Source: Mesorhizobium sp. CU3 (GTDB lineage Bacteria; Pseudomonadota; Alphaproteobacteria; Rhizobiales; Rhizobiaceae). Taken from it: a stretch of 64,000 nucleotides of DNA. The notes below the pieces were generated by a model, which worked only from the letters and a program-made list of their open reading frames with translations, made no database searches and was not told the origin of the DNA. Of the stretch, positions 42,288-49,959 are shown one piece after another. The DNA lies in NCBI RefSeq assembly GCF_006442965.1, contig NZ_VFWX01000013.1, forward strand, positions 124,001 through 188,000. Reading direction: 5' to 3'. Position 1 is the first letter of the stretch. Every line of letters begins with the position of its first letter. Position numbers and translations under genes: made by a program.

Positions 42288-43196
42288 ATGGCAGCTGATC
42301 TCAACGATCTCCAGGCATTTATGGCCGTGGCGCGCGCCGGCGGCTTTCGCGAAGCGGCCCGCGTGACGGCGGGCAGCGCGTCCGTGCTCAGCGAAGCCAT
42401 TCGCCGTCTGGAAACCCAGCTTGGTGTACGGCTCTTCAACCGCACTACGCGTAGTGTCGCGCTGACCGAGGCGGGCGCCGGCCTGCTGGCGCGTCTTGGC
42501 CCCGCGCTGGGTGAGGTGGAGGCCGCGCTCGATGTCGTGAACGGCTTTCGCGACCGGCCGGCCGGGACCCTACGCCTCAATGTGCCGATCAGCGCCTCGC
42601 GGCTGGTGTTGCCCAGGATCGTGCCCGGATTTCTAGCCGCCTATCCGGCCATCCGGCTGGAGGTGATCGCGGAGGAAAACTTCGTCGACCTGCTGGTGGC
42701 CGGCTGCGATGCCGGCATCCGCTACGACGAGCGGCTGGAGCAGGACATGATCGCCGTGCCGATCGGACCGCGCGCGCAACGCTTCACCACCTCCGCGTCT
42801 CCGGCCTATCTCGATCGGCACGGCCGGCCGCAACATCCGCGCGACCTGCTTGGCCATGTATGCGTGCGCGGTCGCTTTCCCAGCGGGGTCATGACGCCTT
42901 GGGAATTCGAGCGCGACGGCGAGGTGGTGCGGGTCGATACCACGGGGCCATTGGTCGTCAGCATCGGTGGTGGCGTCGATCTCGCCATTGACGCGGCAAT
43001 CGCCGGCGTCGGCATTCTCTGGCTTTTCGAGGACTGGGTGCGCCCGCACTTCGAGACCGGCGTGCTGGAACCTGTGCTGGAGCCGTGGTGGCAGGAATTC
43101 TCCGGGCCGTTCCTCTACTACCCCGGGCGCCGTCTGGTACCCGCGCCGCTGCGCGCTTTCATCGACTACATCAAGACACCGGCGGGTCGGTGGTGA
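42288..43196 (+). CDS. LysR-family transcriptional regulator
   Basis: A 302-residue protein. Residues 1-65 are the winged helix-turn-helix: DLNDLQAFMAVARAGGFREAA, then ASVLSEAIRRLETQLGVRLF with the recognition helix, and NRTTRSVALTEAG. Residues about 92-302 are the periplasmic-binding-like effector domain. The closest subtype is the DUF- and aldo/keto-reductase-linked LysR proteins of proteobacteria. It lies divergent from the aldo/keto reductase gene, the classic arrangement for a regulator and its target. The effector is unknown. Confidence 0.9.
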   Translation: MAADLNDLQAFMAVARAGGFREAARVTAGSASVLSEAIRRLETQLGVRLFNRTTRSVALTEAGAGLLARLGPALGEVEAALDVVNGFRDRPAGTLRLNVPISASRLVLPRIVPGFLAAYPAIRLEVIAEENFVDLLVAGCDAGIRYDERLEQDMIAVPIGPRAQRFTTSASPAYLDRHGRPQHPRDLLGHVCVRGRFPSGVMTPWEFERDGEVVRVDTTGPLVVSIGGGVDLAIDAAIAGVGILWLFEDWVRPHFETGVLEPVLEPWWQEFSGPFLYYPGRRLVPAPLRAFIDYIKTPAGRW

Positions 43197-43223
43197 CAAT
43201 CCGGGCAAAGCGACGCCAGGAAC

Positions 43224-43247
43224 AAAAAAGGCCGCCCGGAGGCGGCC
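43224..43247 (-). terminator. Rho-independent terminator of rpsI
   Basis: On the minus strand a seven-base GGCCGCC/GGCGGCC stem (43247-43241 and 43236-43230) with a TCCG loop is followed by TTTTTTG. It lies 28 bp after the rpsI stop codon and may also stop transcription from lysR on the other strand less well. Confidence 0.88.
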
Positions 43248-43274
43248 TTTCGAGAAATCCGTAAGCCGTAGAGC

Positions 43275-43757
43275 TTAGCGCTTGGAGAACTGGAAGCTGC
43301 GGCGGGCCTTGGCCTTACCGTACTTCTTACGCTCGACGACGCGGCTGTCGCGGGTCAGGAAGCCGCCCTTCTTGAGCACCGAACGCAGGCCCGGCTCATA
43401 GTAGGTCAGCGCCTTGGAGATGCCGTGACGCACGGCGCCCGCCTGGCCCGACAGGCCGCCGCCGATGACGGTGGCGACGATGTCGTACTGGCCGGCGCGA
43501 TTGGCGGCGACGATCGGCTGGTTGAGGATCATCTGCAGCACCGGACGCGCGAAATAGTTCGCGAATTCCTTGTCGTTGACGGTGATCTTGCCGGAGCCCG
43601 GCTTCACCCAGACGCGCGCGATGGCGTTCTTGCGCTTGCCGGTGGCATAGGCGCGGCCCGACTTGTCGAGCTTCTGGACATGCACGGGCGCGGCGGCCTG
43701 GGCATTGGTGTTGCCGGTGGCGGCGCCCAGTTCTGCGAGCGAGGAAAGCTCAGCCAT
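43275..43757 (-). CDS. rpsI: Ribosomal protein S9
   Basis: A 160-residue uS9. The N-terminal 30 residues are a variable alphaproteobacterial extension; the conserved part begins GRAYATGKRKNAIARVWVKPG and ends in the basic tail KKYGKAKARRSFQFSKR, whose end enters the P site of the ribosome. It shares one base with the end of rplM (TAATG), so the genes are translationally coupled in the universal rplM-rpsI operon. The terminator is directly downstream. Confidence 0.98.
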   Translation of the reverse strand: MAELSSLAELGAATGNTNAQAAAPVHVQKLDKSGRAYATGKRKNAIARVWVKPGSGKITVNDKEFANYFARPVLQMILNQPIVAANRAGQYDIVATVIGGGLSGQAGAVRHGISKALTYYEPGLRSVLKKGGFLTRDSRVVERKKYGKAKARRSFQFSKR

Positions 43758-44221
43758 TACGAAGCCCTCTTGTTCTTGGAGTTCAGCTTGGCCACGTCGA
43801 GCGAGACGGGCTGCTGGGCGGTGTGCGGATGCTCGGCGCCTGCATAGACGCGGAGATTCTTCATCTGGCGACGGCCAAGCGGGCCGCGCGGGATCATGCG
43901 CTCGACGGCCTTCTCGACGACGCGCTCGGGGAAGCGGCCCTCGAGCAGCTGGCGCGCGGTGCGCTCCTTGATGCCGCCGGGGTGGCCGGTGTGCCAGTAG
44001 TAGACCTTGTCGGTGTACTTCTTGCCGGTGAACACCACCTTGTCGGCATTGATGACGATGACGTTGTCGCCATCATCGACATGCGGGGTAAAGGTGGGCT
44101 TGTGCTTGCCGCGCAGATGATTAGCGATGACGGTGGCCAGACGACCGACGACGAGACCCTCGGCGTCGATCAGCACCCACTTCTTCACCACATCCGCAGG
44201 CTTCTGCGAAAAGGTAGCCAT
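43757..44221 (-). CDS. rplM: Ribosomal protein L13
   Basis: A 154-residue uL13. ATG 44221 is chosen since it starts the conserved MATFSQKPADV leader; the frame upstream is open but has no family match. Hallmarks are WVLIDAEGLVVGRLATVIAN, YYWHTGHPGGIK and ERMIPRGPLGRRQMKNLRVY. It precedes rpsI. The 225-bp leader upstream shows no recognised riboregulatory element. Confidence 0.98.
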   Translation of the reverse strand: MATFSQKPADVVKKWVLIDAEGLVVGRLATVIANHLRGKHKPTFTPHVDDGDNVIVINADKVVFTGKKYTDKVYYWHTGHPGGIKERTARQLLEGRFPERVVEKAVERMIPRGPLGRRQMKNLRVYAGAEHPHTAQQPVSLDVAKLNSKNKRAS

Positions 44222-44446
44222 GGTTTTGCTCTCAGGTTGACCTTCCAATCCGTGAGGGATGGAAAGGCGTTTCTTGTTGCTTGGATTGGCAGAGCGGCTA
44301 TGCCACCCCGCCAATAACAAAACGGCGGCCATTGCGGGCCGCTGCTTCGGCAGGGCTTATAGGCGAGGGCGCCAGAGGCGTCAAGGCAGCCGAAAAGTAT
44401 CATAGTGCGCAAAAGTCTGTAAAAACAATGGGTTAGTGATACGGTA

Positions 44447-44908
44447 TTATTTTACCACATCGGCGCGCTTCGGCGGGATCGAATAGGTTCCCGTTGCGTG
44501 CGCCACTGTGTGCCCGTCCGGACCGGCAACGATGTCGATGTCGAACATCATCAGGCTTTTGCCGAGCTTGAGGATGCGGCAATGGCCGTCGATCGGCCCG
44601 GCCTCGGCCTTGCGGACGAAATTGATGTTGAGATTGGTCGTCACCGAGAGCGCATCCGGCCCGGCGTGGCTGAGCACGCAGACATAGCCGCCGATATCGG
44701 CCAGCGTGAACAGCGACGGACCCGAGACCGTGCCGCCGGGACGCAGATGCCGTTCATCGGCATTGAGCCGCACCGTGCAGCCGCCCGGAAACACCTCGAT
44801 CGCCTCATAGGCGGTGAAGTTATCGTTGAGCTGCGGATAGACGCTTGCCATCAGCGCATTGACTTCCGCCGCGTCGAGCATTGGCTTCAGATTGCTTTGG
44901 GCGGGCAT
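44447..44908 (-). CDS. PaaI-family thioesterase
   Basis: A 153-residue hotdog-fold protein. The core is HLRPGGTVSGPSLFTLADIGGY, where the family has an acidic catalytic residue in the position of Asp in TLADIGG, then TNLNINFVRKAEAGP and VAHATGTYSIP at the end. It hydrolyses an acyl-CoA, substrate unknown. In Rhizobiales this gene stands upstream of rplM-rpsI, and the 225 bp between them contain the promoter for those ribosomal genes. Start at ATG 44908. Confidence 0.87.
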   Translation of the reverse strand: MPAQSNLKPMLDAAEVNALMASVYPQLNDNFTAYEAIEVFPGGCTVRLNADERHLRPGGTVSGPSLFTLADIGGYVCVLSHAGPDALSVTTNLNINFVRKAEAGPIDGHCRILKLGKSLMMFDIDIVAGPDGHTVAHATGTYSIPPKRADVVK

Positions 44909-45055
44909 GGGCGGCGTCCTATATGAGATGGCAGGCTGTAGGCCTGGACCAAACGGTGCGATGGAGAAAACACGCCTCGCGGCTGTTCTTCAACCGGCAG
45001 CATGCTAGTTCTGTTGCTCCATGCGCCGCGGGCGCCGACCGAGAGGTTTTTTGAA

Positions 45056-45877
45056 GTGGCTGAAGTCGTCGCCATCAAGCCCGCCGTCGCCGACGGCCCT
45101 GTCCTTGTCAGCCAGGACAAGGGCGTCTTGCGCCTCACGCTTGCCAGCCCGCCGGCCAATGCGCTGTCGCTGGCGACGATGGCGGCGCTTCAGGCCGAAC
45201 TCGATCGCGCAAAGGACGACAAATCCGTGCGCGTCATCATCCTGGCGGCCTCCGGAAAAGTGTTCTGCGCCGGCCATGACCTCAAGGAGATGACCGCTCA
45301 CCGCGCCGAGCCGGACCGCGGCAAGGCCTTTTTCGAACAGACATTCGCCGCCTGCGCGACTTTGATGCAGACGATCGTGCGCCATCCGAAGCCGGTGATC
45401 GCCGAAGTCGACGGCCTTGCCACCGCCGCCGGCCTGCAACTGGTCGCCAGCTGCGACCTTGCCATTGCCTCGCATGAGGCGAGCTTCTGCACGCCCGGCG
45501 TCAACATCGGCTTGTTCTGCTCGACGCCGATGGTGGCGCTGTCGCGCAACGTCTCGCGCAAGCAGGCGATGGAAATGCTTCTGACTGGCGAGACGATCGA
45601 CGCCGCGACCGCCAAGGAGTTCGGCCTGATCAACCGCATCGTGCCGCGCGAATATCTGAATCAGGTTGTCAACAAATACGCGCAAACCATTGCTTCCAAA
45701 TCCTCTTTGGTCGTCAGGACCGGCAAGGAAGCCTTTTACGCGCAGGCCGAGATGGGGCTGGCCGACGCCTATGCCTATACCGGCCGCGTCATGGTCGAGA
45801 ACATGCTGGCGCGCGACGCCGAGGAAGGCATCGGCGCCTTCATCGGCAAGCGCAAGCCGGAATGGGCTGACGAGTAG
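45056..45877 (+). CDS. Enoyl-CoA hydratase/isomerase-family protein
   Basis: About 273 residues of crotonase fold. The oxyanion-hole loops are KVFCAGHDLKEM and GLATAAGLQLVASCDLAIAS. Where typical hydratases have the first catalytic Glu (PE-x-x-x-G) this protein has TPGVNIGL, with Gly in that place; the second Glu position is kept in QAMEMLLTG. That is the pattern of ECHDC3-like proteins, so hydratase activity is uncertain. The GTG at 45056 is chosen for its GAGAGG and normal length; ATG 45002 would add 18 residues. Confidence 0.8.
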   Translation: MAEVVAIKPAVADGPVLVSQDKGVLRLTLASPPANALSLATMAALQAELDRAKDDKSVRVIILAASGKVFCAGHDLKEMTAHRAEPDRGKAFFEQTFAACATLMQTIVRHPKPVIAEVDGLATAAGLQLVASCDLAIASHEASFCTPGVNIGLFCSTPMVALSRNVSRKQAMEMLLTGETIDAATAKEFGLINRIVPREYLNQVVNKYAQTIASKSSLVVRTGKEAFYAQAEMGLADAYAYTGRVMVENMLARDAEEGIGAFIGKRKPEWADE

Positions 45878-45923
45878 TCGGCCTGCCAATGGTGCCACGC
45901 TTTTCCATCGATGAAGGTGCGTC

Positions 45924-46706
45924 GTGGCTGCCCGAAAGCAACTGACGCGGCTGAAAGCGCCGTATCTCAAGCGCATCCTGCTCGACCCGTCGCGGGTCGC
46001 CGACTGGGATCAATATCCCTGGAACCTGCCGCTCTTCCGCGACCGCGAATTCGAGTTCGAGTTTCCGGCTGCGATTACCATCATTGTCGGCGAGAACGGC
46101 ACCGGCAAATCCACGCTGCTCGAAGCGATCGGCGCTTTGGCCGGTTATGATGAAGCCGGCGGCGGCAAGGGCTATCGTCCAGTCGACCATTCCATCGCCA
46201 TCGACAAGAGCGGCGCGTCGCTGGCCGACACATTTCGCGCGCATTGGCTGCCGAAGGTCACCGCCGGCTGGTTCTTCCGCGCCGAATCCTTCTACTCGGT
46301 CGCTCGTTACCTCGATAAGGTTGCGCTCGAAGATCCGTTCAAACCGCCGCCGCCGGATTTCCTCTCCTGGTCGCATGGCGAAGGTTTTATCCGCTTCTTC
46401 GAGGAGCGCTGCCGCCGGCAGGGTATCTACATCCTCGACGAGCCCGAAAGCGCGCTGTCGCCGACGCGTCAGATCGAGCTTTTGAAACTGCTCCAGCGCA
46501 TGGAGCAATCCGGCATCGCGCAGGTGATCATGGCCACGCATTCGCCACTTCTGATGGCCTGTCCAAACGCGCGCCTCTTCCGCATCAGCCGCTTCGGGCT
46601 CGATCCGATCGATTTTCAGGACACCGACCATTTTCGCATGATGCGCGACTTCTGCAGCGACCCGGCTGCCTTTCTCGCCGAAGCGCAGTATGAGGACGAA
46701 CCATGA
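45924..46706 (+). CDS. AAA/ABC-type ATPase, stand-alone
   Basis: A 260-residue soluble ATPase. Walker A is IIVGENGTGKSTLLEAI (residues about 53-69), the ABC-signature-like segment is LSWSHGEGF, Walker B is YILDEPESALSP, and the H-loop is VIMATHSPLLM. This is the SMC/ABC-like AAA family, close to the predicted ATPases of the AAA_23/AAA_15 kind, not a transporter. There is no membrane partner. It starts with GTG at 45924 with AAGGTGC before it, and overlaps the next gene by four bases (ATGA), so it is co-translated with the CoA-binding protein. The function is unknown. Confidence 0.85.
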   Translation: MAARKQLTRLKAPYLKRILLDPSRVADWDQYPWNLPLFRDREFEFEFPAAITIIVGENGTGKSTLLEAIGALAGYDEAGGGKGYRPVDHSIAIDKSGASLADTFRAHWLPKVTAGWFFRAESFYSVARYLDKVALEDPFKPPPPDFLSWSHGEGFIRFFEERCRRQGIYILDEPESALSPTRQIELLKLLQRMEQSGIAQVIMATHSPLLMACPNARLFRISRFGLDPIDFQDTDHFRMMRDFCSDPAAFLAEAQYEDEP

Positions 46707-47224
46707 ATCACGACAGCTACGACAACGCCTATATCGCCGGCATCCTCAATTCGGTGAAGACCATCGCCATGGTCGGCGCCTCGCCCAACGACGTGCGGCC
46801 GAGCTACTTCGTGCTTAAATATCTGATCGCCAAGGGCTTCTCGGTTTTCCCGATCAATCCGGGCCATGCCGGTAAGGAGATCCTCGGCCGCACCGTCTAT
46901 GCCAGCCTGGCCGACCTGCCGCAGCCGGTCGACATGGTCGACATCTTTCGCGGCTCGGCGGCGGTGCCCGGCATCATCGATCAGGTGCTGCAACTCGATC
47001 CGCTGCCGAAAGTCGTCTGGATGCAGCTCAGCGTGCGCCACGACGAGGCGGCGGCCCGCGCCGAGGCCGCCGGCATCAAAGTGGTGATGAACCGCTGCCC
47101 GAAGATCGAATATGGCAAGCTGTCCGGCGAAATCGGCTGGACCGGCGTCAATTCCGGTGTGCTGTCGTCGAAAAAGCCTTTGATGCGGCAGGGTTTTCAG
47201 AGCTTCGGCGTGCGGCAGAAATAG
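46703..47224 (+). CDS. CoA-binding protein (YccU-like)
   Basis: A 173-residue protein with the CoA-binding Rossmann fold of the succinyl-CoA synthetase alpha N-terminus. Key parts are VKTIAMVGASPNDVRPSYFV at the N-terminus, FPINPGHAGKEILG, and WMQLSVRHDEAAARAEAAGI, then NRCPKIEY. It lacks the catalytic His domain of the synthetase. The ATG overlaps the stop of the ATPase gene (ATGA). The metY gene follows after 161 bp. Confidence 0.88.
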   Translation: MNHDSYDNAYIAGILNSVKTIAMVGASPNDVRPSYFVLKYLIAKGFSVFPINPGHAGKEILGRTVYASLADLPQPVDMVDIFRGSAAVPGIIDQVLQLDPLPKVVWMQLSVRHDEAAARAEAAGIKVVMNRCPKIEYGKLSGEIGWTGVNSGVLSSKKPLMRQGFQSFGVRQK

Positions 47225-47385
47225 GCTCGGTTTCGGCGACGCAAAATTATTCCGGGAAGAAACGGATTTTCCCGAGCGTTCCTTGCGGATCGTTCGCCGA
47301 AAGGTATTTTCTTCTTTGCATTCGCCATCGCGCTTCGCCAACAATGCCCGGCGATTTTCCAAAAGGTTAGGAGAGGGAGGTTTCG

Positions 47386-48666
47386 ATGACCCGTACACCC
47401 GGTTTCAACACGCTCGCGGTTCACGCCGGCGCCAAGCCGGATCCGGCGACGGGCGCGCGCGCCACGCCGATCTACCAGACGACCTCCTATGTCTTCGATG
47501 ATGCCGACCATGCTGCCTCGCTGTTCGGCCTGAAAGCCTTCGGCAACATTTACACCCGCATCATGAACCCGACCCAGGCGGTGCTCGAGGAGCGGCTTGC
47601 CGCACTCGAAGGCGGCACGGCCGCACTTGCCGCCGCCTCCGGCCATGCCGCTCAGGTTCTGGTCTTCCACAATCTGCTACGGCCGGGCGACAATTTCGTC
47701 TCCGCGACGAAACTCTATGGCGGCTCGATCAACCAGTTCGGCCACGCCTTCAAGAATTACGGCTGGGAGGTGCGCTGGGCCGACACCAACGACCCCTCGA
47801 CCTTCGAGAGCCAGATCGACGATAAGACCAAGGCGATCTTCATCGAGAGCCTGGCCAATCCGGGCGGCATCTTCGTCGACATCGAGAAGATCGGCGACAT
47901 CGCCCGCAAGCACGGCCTGCCGCTGATCGTCGACAACACGCTGGCCTCGCCCTATCTGGTGCGGCCCATCGAGCACGGCGCCGACATCGTCGTGCACTCG
48001 CTGACCAAGTTCATCGGCGGCCACGGCAATTCGATCGGCGGCGCCCTCATCGACGGCGGCACCTTCGACTGGTCGAAATCGGGCAAGTATCCGATGCTGT
48101 CGGAGCCGCGGCCCGAATATGGCGGCCTGGTGCTGCACGAGACCTTTGGTAACTTCGCCTTCGCCATCGCCGCGCGCGTGCTCGGCCTGCGCGACCTCGG
48201 TCCGGCCATCTCGCCCTTCAACGCCTTCCTGATCCTCACCGGCCTGGAAACGCTGCCGCTGCGCATGCAGCGCCATTGCGACAACGCCGCGAGCGTCGCC
48301 GGCTGGCTTTCCAACCATCCCAAGGTTGCCTGGGTGAACTATCCCGGCCTGCCCGGAGACAAGAACAATGCGCTGCAGAAGAAATATTCGCCGCAGGGCG
48401 CCGGCGCCGTCTTCACCTTCGGCCTCAAGGGCGGCTACGAGGCTGGCGTCAAATTCGTCGAGGCGCTGGAACTGTTCTCGCATCTCGCCAATGTCGGCGA
48501 CACCAAGTCGTTGGTCATCCACCCGGCCTCGACCACGCACCGCCAACTGTCCGACGAGCAGAAGGTCAAGGCCGGCGCCGGCCCGGACACGGTGCGGCTG
48601 TCGATCGGCATCGAGGACGTCAACGACATCGTCGCCGACCTCGAACAGGCGCTGGCCAAGGTCTGA
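47386..48666 (+). CDS. metY: O-acetylhomoserine sulfhydrylase
   Basis: A 426-residue PLP enzyme that makes homocysteine from O-acetylhomoserine and sulfide. The features are FNTLAVHAGAKPDPATGARA at the N-terminus, YTRIMNPTQAVLEERLAALE, and the PLP lysine Lys208 in SLTKFIGGHGNSIGG. The length of about 426 is the MetY rather than the MetB/MetC/MetZ length. GGAGAGGGAGG precedes the ATG. I looked for a SAM-II riboswitch in the 161-bp leader and did not see one. Confidence 0.93.
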   Translation: MTRTPGFNTLAVHAGAKPDPATGARATPIYQTTSYVFDDADHAASLFGLKAFGNIYTRIMNPTQAVLEERLAALEGGTAALAAASGHAAQVLVFHNLLRPGDNFVSATKLYGGSINQFGHAFKNYGWEVRWADTNDPSTFESQIDDKTKAIFIESLANPGGIFVDIEKIGDIARKHGLPLIVDNTLASPYLVRPIEHGADIVVHSLTKFIGGHGNSIGGALIDGGTFDWSKSGKYPMLSEPRPEYGGLVLHETFGNFAFAIAARVLGLRDLGPAISPFNAFLILTGLETLPLRMQRHCDNAASVAGWLSNHPKVAWVNYPGLPGDKNNALQKKYSPQGAGAVFTFGLKGGYEAGVKFVEALELFSHLANVGDTKSLVIHPASTTHRQLSDEQKVKAGAGPDTVRLSIGIEDVNDIVADLEQALAKV

Positions 48667-48672
48667 GGAGAA

Positions 48673-48740
48673 GTAGTGAGTAGTCGGTAGTCAGTAGTGA
48701 CTAGCGAGCCGGCAGAGTAATTCCACTCACTACTCACTTG
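48673..48740. repeat. Short AGTAGTGAGTAG-type inverted and tandem repeat
   Basis: AGTAGTGAGTAG-like units (GTAGTGAGTAGTCGG, TAGTCAGTAGTGAC) occur in a row, followed by an inverted copy CACTCACTACTCAC at about 48725-48738. The region is low in complexity and ends just before the ribosome site of the cupin gene. Confidence 0.7.
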
Positions 48741-48753
48741 TTGGAGGCTGATC

Positions 48754-49101
48754 CTGCCCACGAATTACCTGACAATATCGACTGACGGCATCGAGCCCGA
48801 ATCCGGCGCGCCGGCTCCGGATCGGGTGATTTCGGGCGATCCGAAATTCCGCACCTGGAATGTCGAGGAGCGCGACGGCGGCCTCTATGCCGGCATCTGG
48901 GAAGCGACTCCCGGCAAATGGCGCATCTCTTACGACGAATGGGAGTTCTGCCACATCCTGTCCGGTGTTTCGGTGATCGCCGAGGACGGCGGCGCGGCGC
49001 GCACCGTCAAAGCCGGCGACAGCTTTGTCCTGAGGCCTGGTTTCAAGGGCAGCTGGGAAGTGCTGGAGACGACCCGCAAGGAATATGTGATCAAGCTCTG
49101 A
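48754..49101 (+). CDS. Cupin-domain protein (DUF861-like), apparent CTG start
   Basis: The conserved part (GDPKFRTWNVEERDGGLYAG, then WEFCHILSGVSVIAEDGG, and VKAGDSFVLRPGFKGSWEV) is a small cupin of the ureidoglycine-aminohydrolase type. An ATG is absent. The frame is open upstream of the GTG at 48826 and encodes a plausible N-terminus PTNYLTISTDGIEPESGAP. TTGGAGG at 48741-48747 stands six bases before CTG 48754. I therefore propose the CTG start (115 residues); the shorter GTG version would be 91. The function is unknown. Confidence 0.7.
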   Translation: MPTNYLTISTDGIEPESGAPAPDRVISGDPKFRTWNVEERDGGLYAGIWEATPGKWRISYDEWEFCHILSGVSVIAEDGGAARTVKAGDSFVLRPGFKGSWEVLETTRKEYVIKL

Positions 49102-49127
49102 AGCGGGTCCTTGCCGGGGGATAGATC

Positions 49128-49223
49128 GTTTCACCGTTTCGCGGAAACGGCGAACCGCTCTATCAATTTGTTTTTTCTATGCAATTCCGGACGTAAAACC
49201 GGTCACACTTTTCCTGGAATTGC
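49128..49223. repeat. Dispersed palindromic repeat, inverted orientation
   Basis: GCAATTCCGGACGTAAAACC ... TTTTCCTGGAATTGC (49181-49223) is the reverse of the element at 35944 and 39806. The flanking bases to 49128 carry a CGGTTCGCCG-like stem (GCGGAAACGGCGAACCGC). It abuts the stop codon of the binding-protein gene on the minus strand. Confidence 0.8.
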
Positions 49224-49224
49224 T

Positions 49225-49932
49225 TTACAGCAGCCGGTCGACATCCGCTTCGGAGAATCCAAAGCCGGCCATCAGGTCGCGGTGCCACCGGCTTCCAAGC
49301 AGGCTACCCAGACAGTCGTCGACACGCCGTCTCAATGCGTCGTTGCCTTTGGCGACCGCAAAGGCACCAGCGGCCGGCAACCGTTCGGACGCGGGAACGT
49401 CGATGACATCGAGCATTGCATCCGATCGCCGCGCGATATAGCCGCGATGCGCCATGGCAACGCTGGCATAGGCTTGCACCATGCCGGCAGCCACCGCCTC
49501 CGCCGCTTCGGCCTGCGTGGCGAACACCTTGATCCGCTCGGGCGGCATGCCGTTCTGCAGGGCCGTCCGATGCTGGATCTGGTCCGATATCACGCCAAGC
49601 CTCGCCGAGGGATGGCCTGCAAGAGAGCGATAGCCGTCAAGGTCGAGCGGGTTGCCGCTCGCGACCATCAACCCGTCGGGCAGCGACCAGATCGGGCGGC
49701 TGAAGTCCACCAGCTTGCCGCGCTCTTCGGAGATGAAAAGCCCGGTCGTCACGTCCCAGCGGCCGTCGGCCAGTCCCGGCAGCAATTCGGCGAATTCAGC
49801 CTCGATGGGCGTGAAAGCCGTCGTTCCGGACATCGCGCAGATCTTCTCGGCCAGCATGGCGTCGCAGCCGTCGAGTTTCCCAGATGCATCGGTGAAGCAG
49901 AAGGGCGGCTCCTGTAGAAAGGCGAATCTCAT
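49225..49932 (-). CDS. Solute-binding-protein-like (SBP_bac_3) protein without signal peptide
   Basis: A 235-residue protein of the amino-acid-binding fold: MRFAFLQEPPFCFTDASGKL at the N-terminus, ELLPGLADGRWDVTTGLFIS, SEERGKLVDFSRPIW, and DRLL at the C-terminus. The usual signal peptide is missing; the P450 stop is only 27 bp before the ATG, so no export sequence can be added. It may be a cytoplasmic binding or enzymatic protein of the periplasmic-binding fold. It sits downstream of the P450 gene on the same strand and may be co-transcribed. Confidence 0.8.
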   Translation of the reverse strand: MRFAFLQEPPFCFTDASGKLDGCDAMLAEKICAMSGTTAFTPIEAEFAELLPGLADGRWDVTTGLFISEERGKLVDFSRPIWSLPDGLMVASGNPLDLDGYRSLAGHPSARLGVISDQIQHRTALQNGMPPERIKVFATQAEAAEAVAAGMVQAYASVAMAHRGYIARRSDAMLDVIDVPASERLPAAGAFAVAKGNDALRRRVDDCLGSLLGSRWHRDLMAGFGFSEADVDRLL

Positions 49933-49959
49933 TTTCCGGGCTCTCTGGATTGTTGCGGG

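Noticed and set aside
47225..47385. Possible SAM-II riboswitch upstream of metY
   Set aside because: The expected GCUAAAAAGG-type core and pseudoknot partner were not seen in the leader; only a weak CGGGAA/TTCCCG stem is present.
48673..48740. CRISPR-like array
   Set aside because: The units are 10-15 bp, imperfect and without spacers of constant length; it is a short low-complexity repeat.
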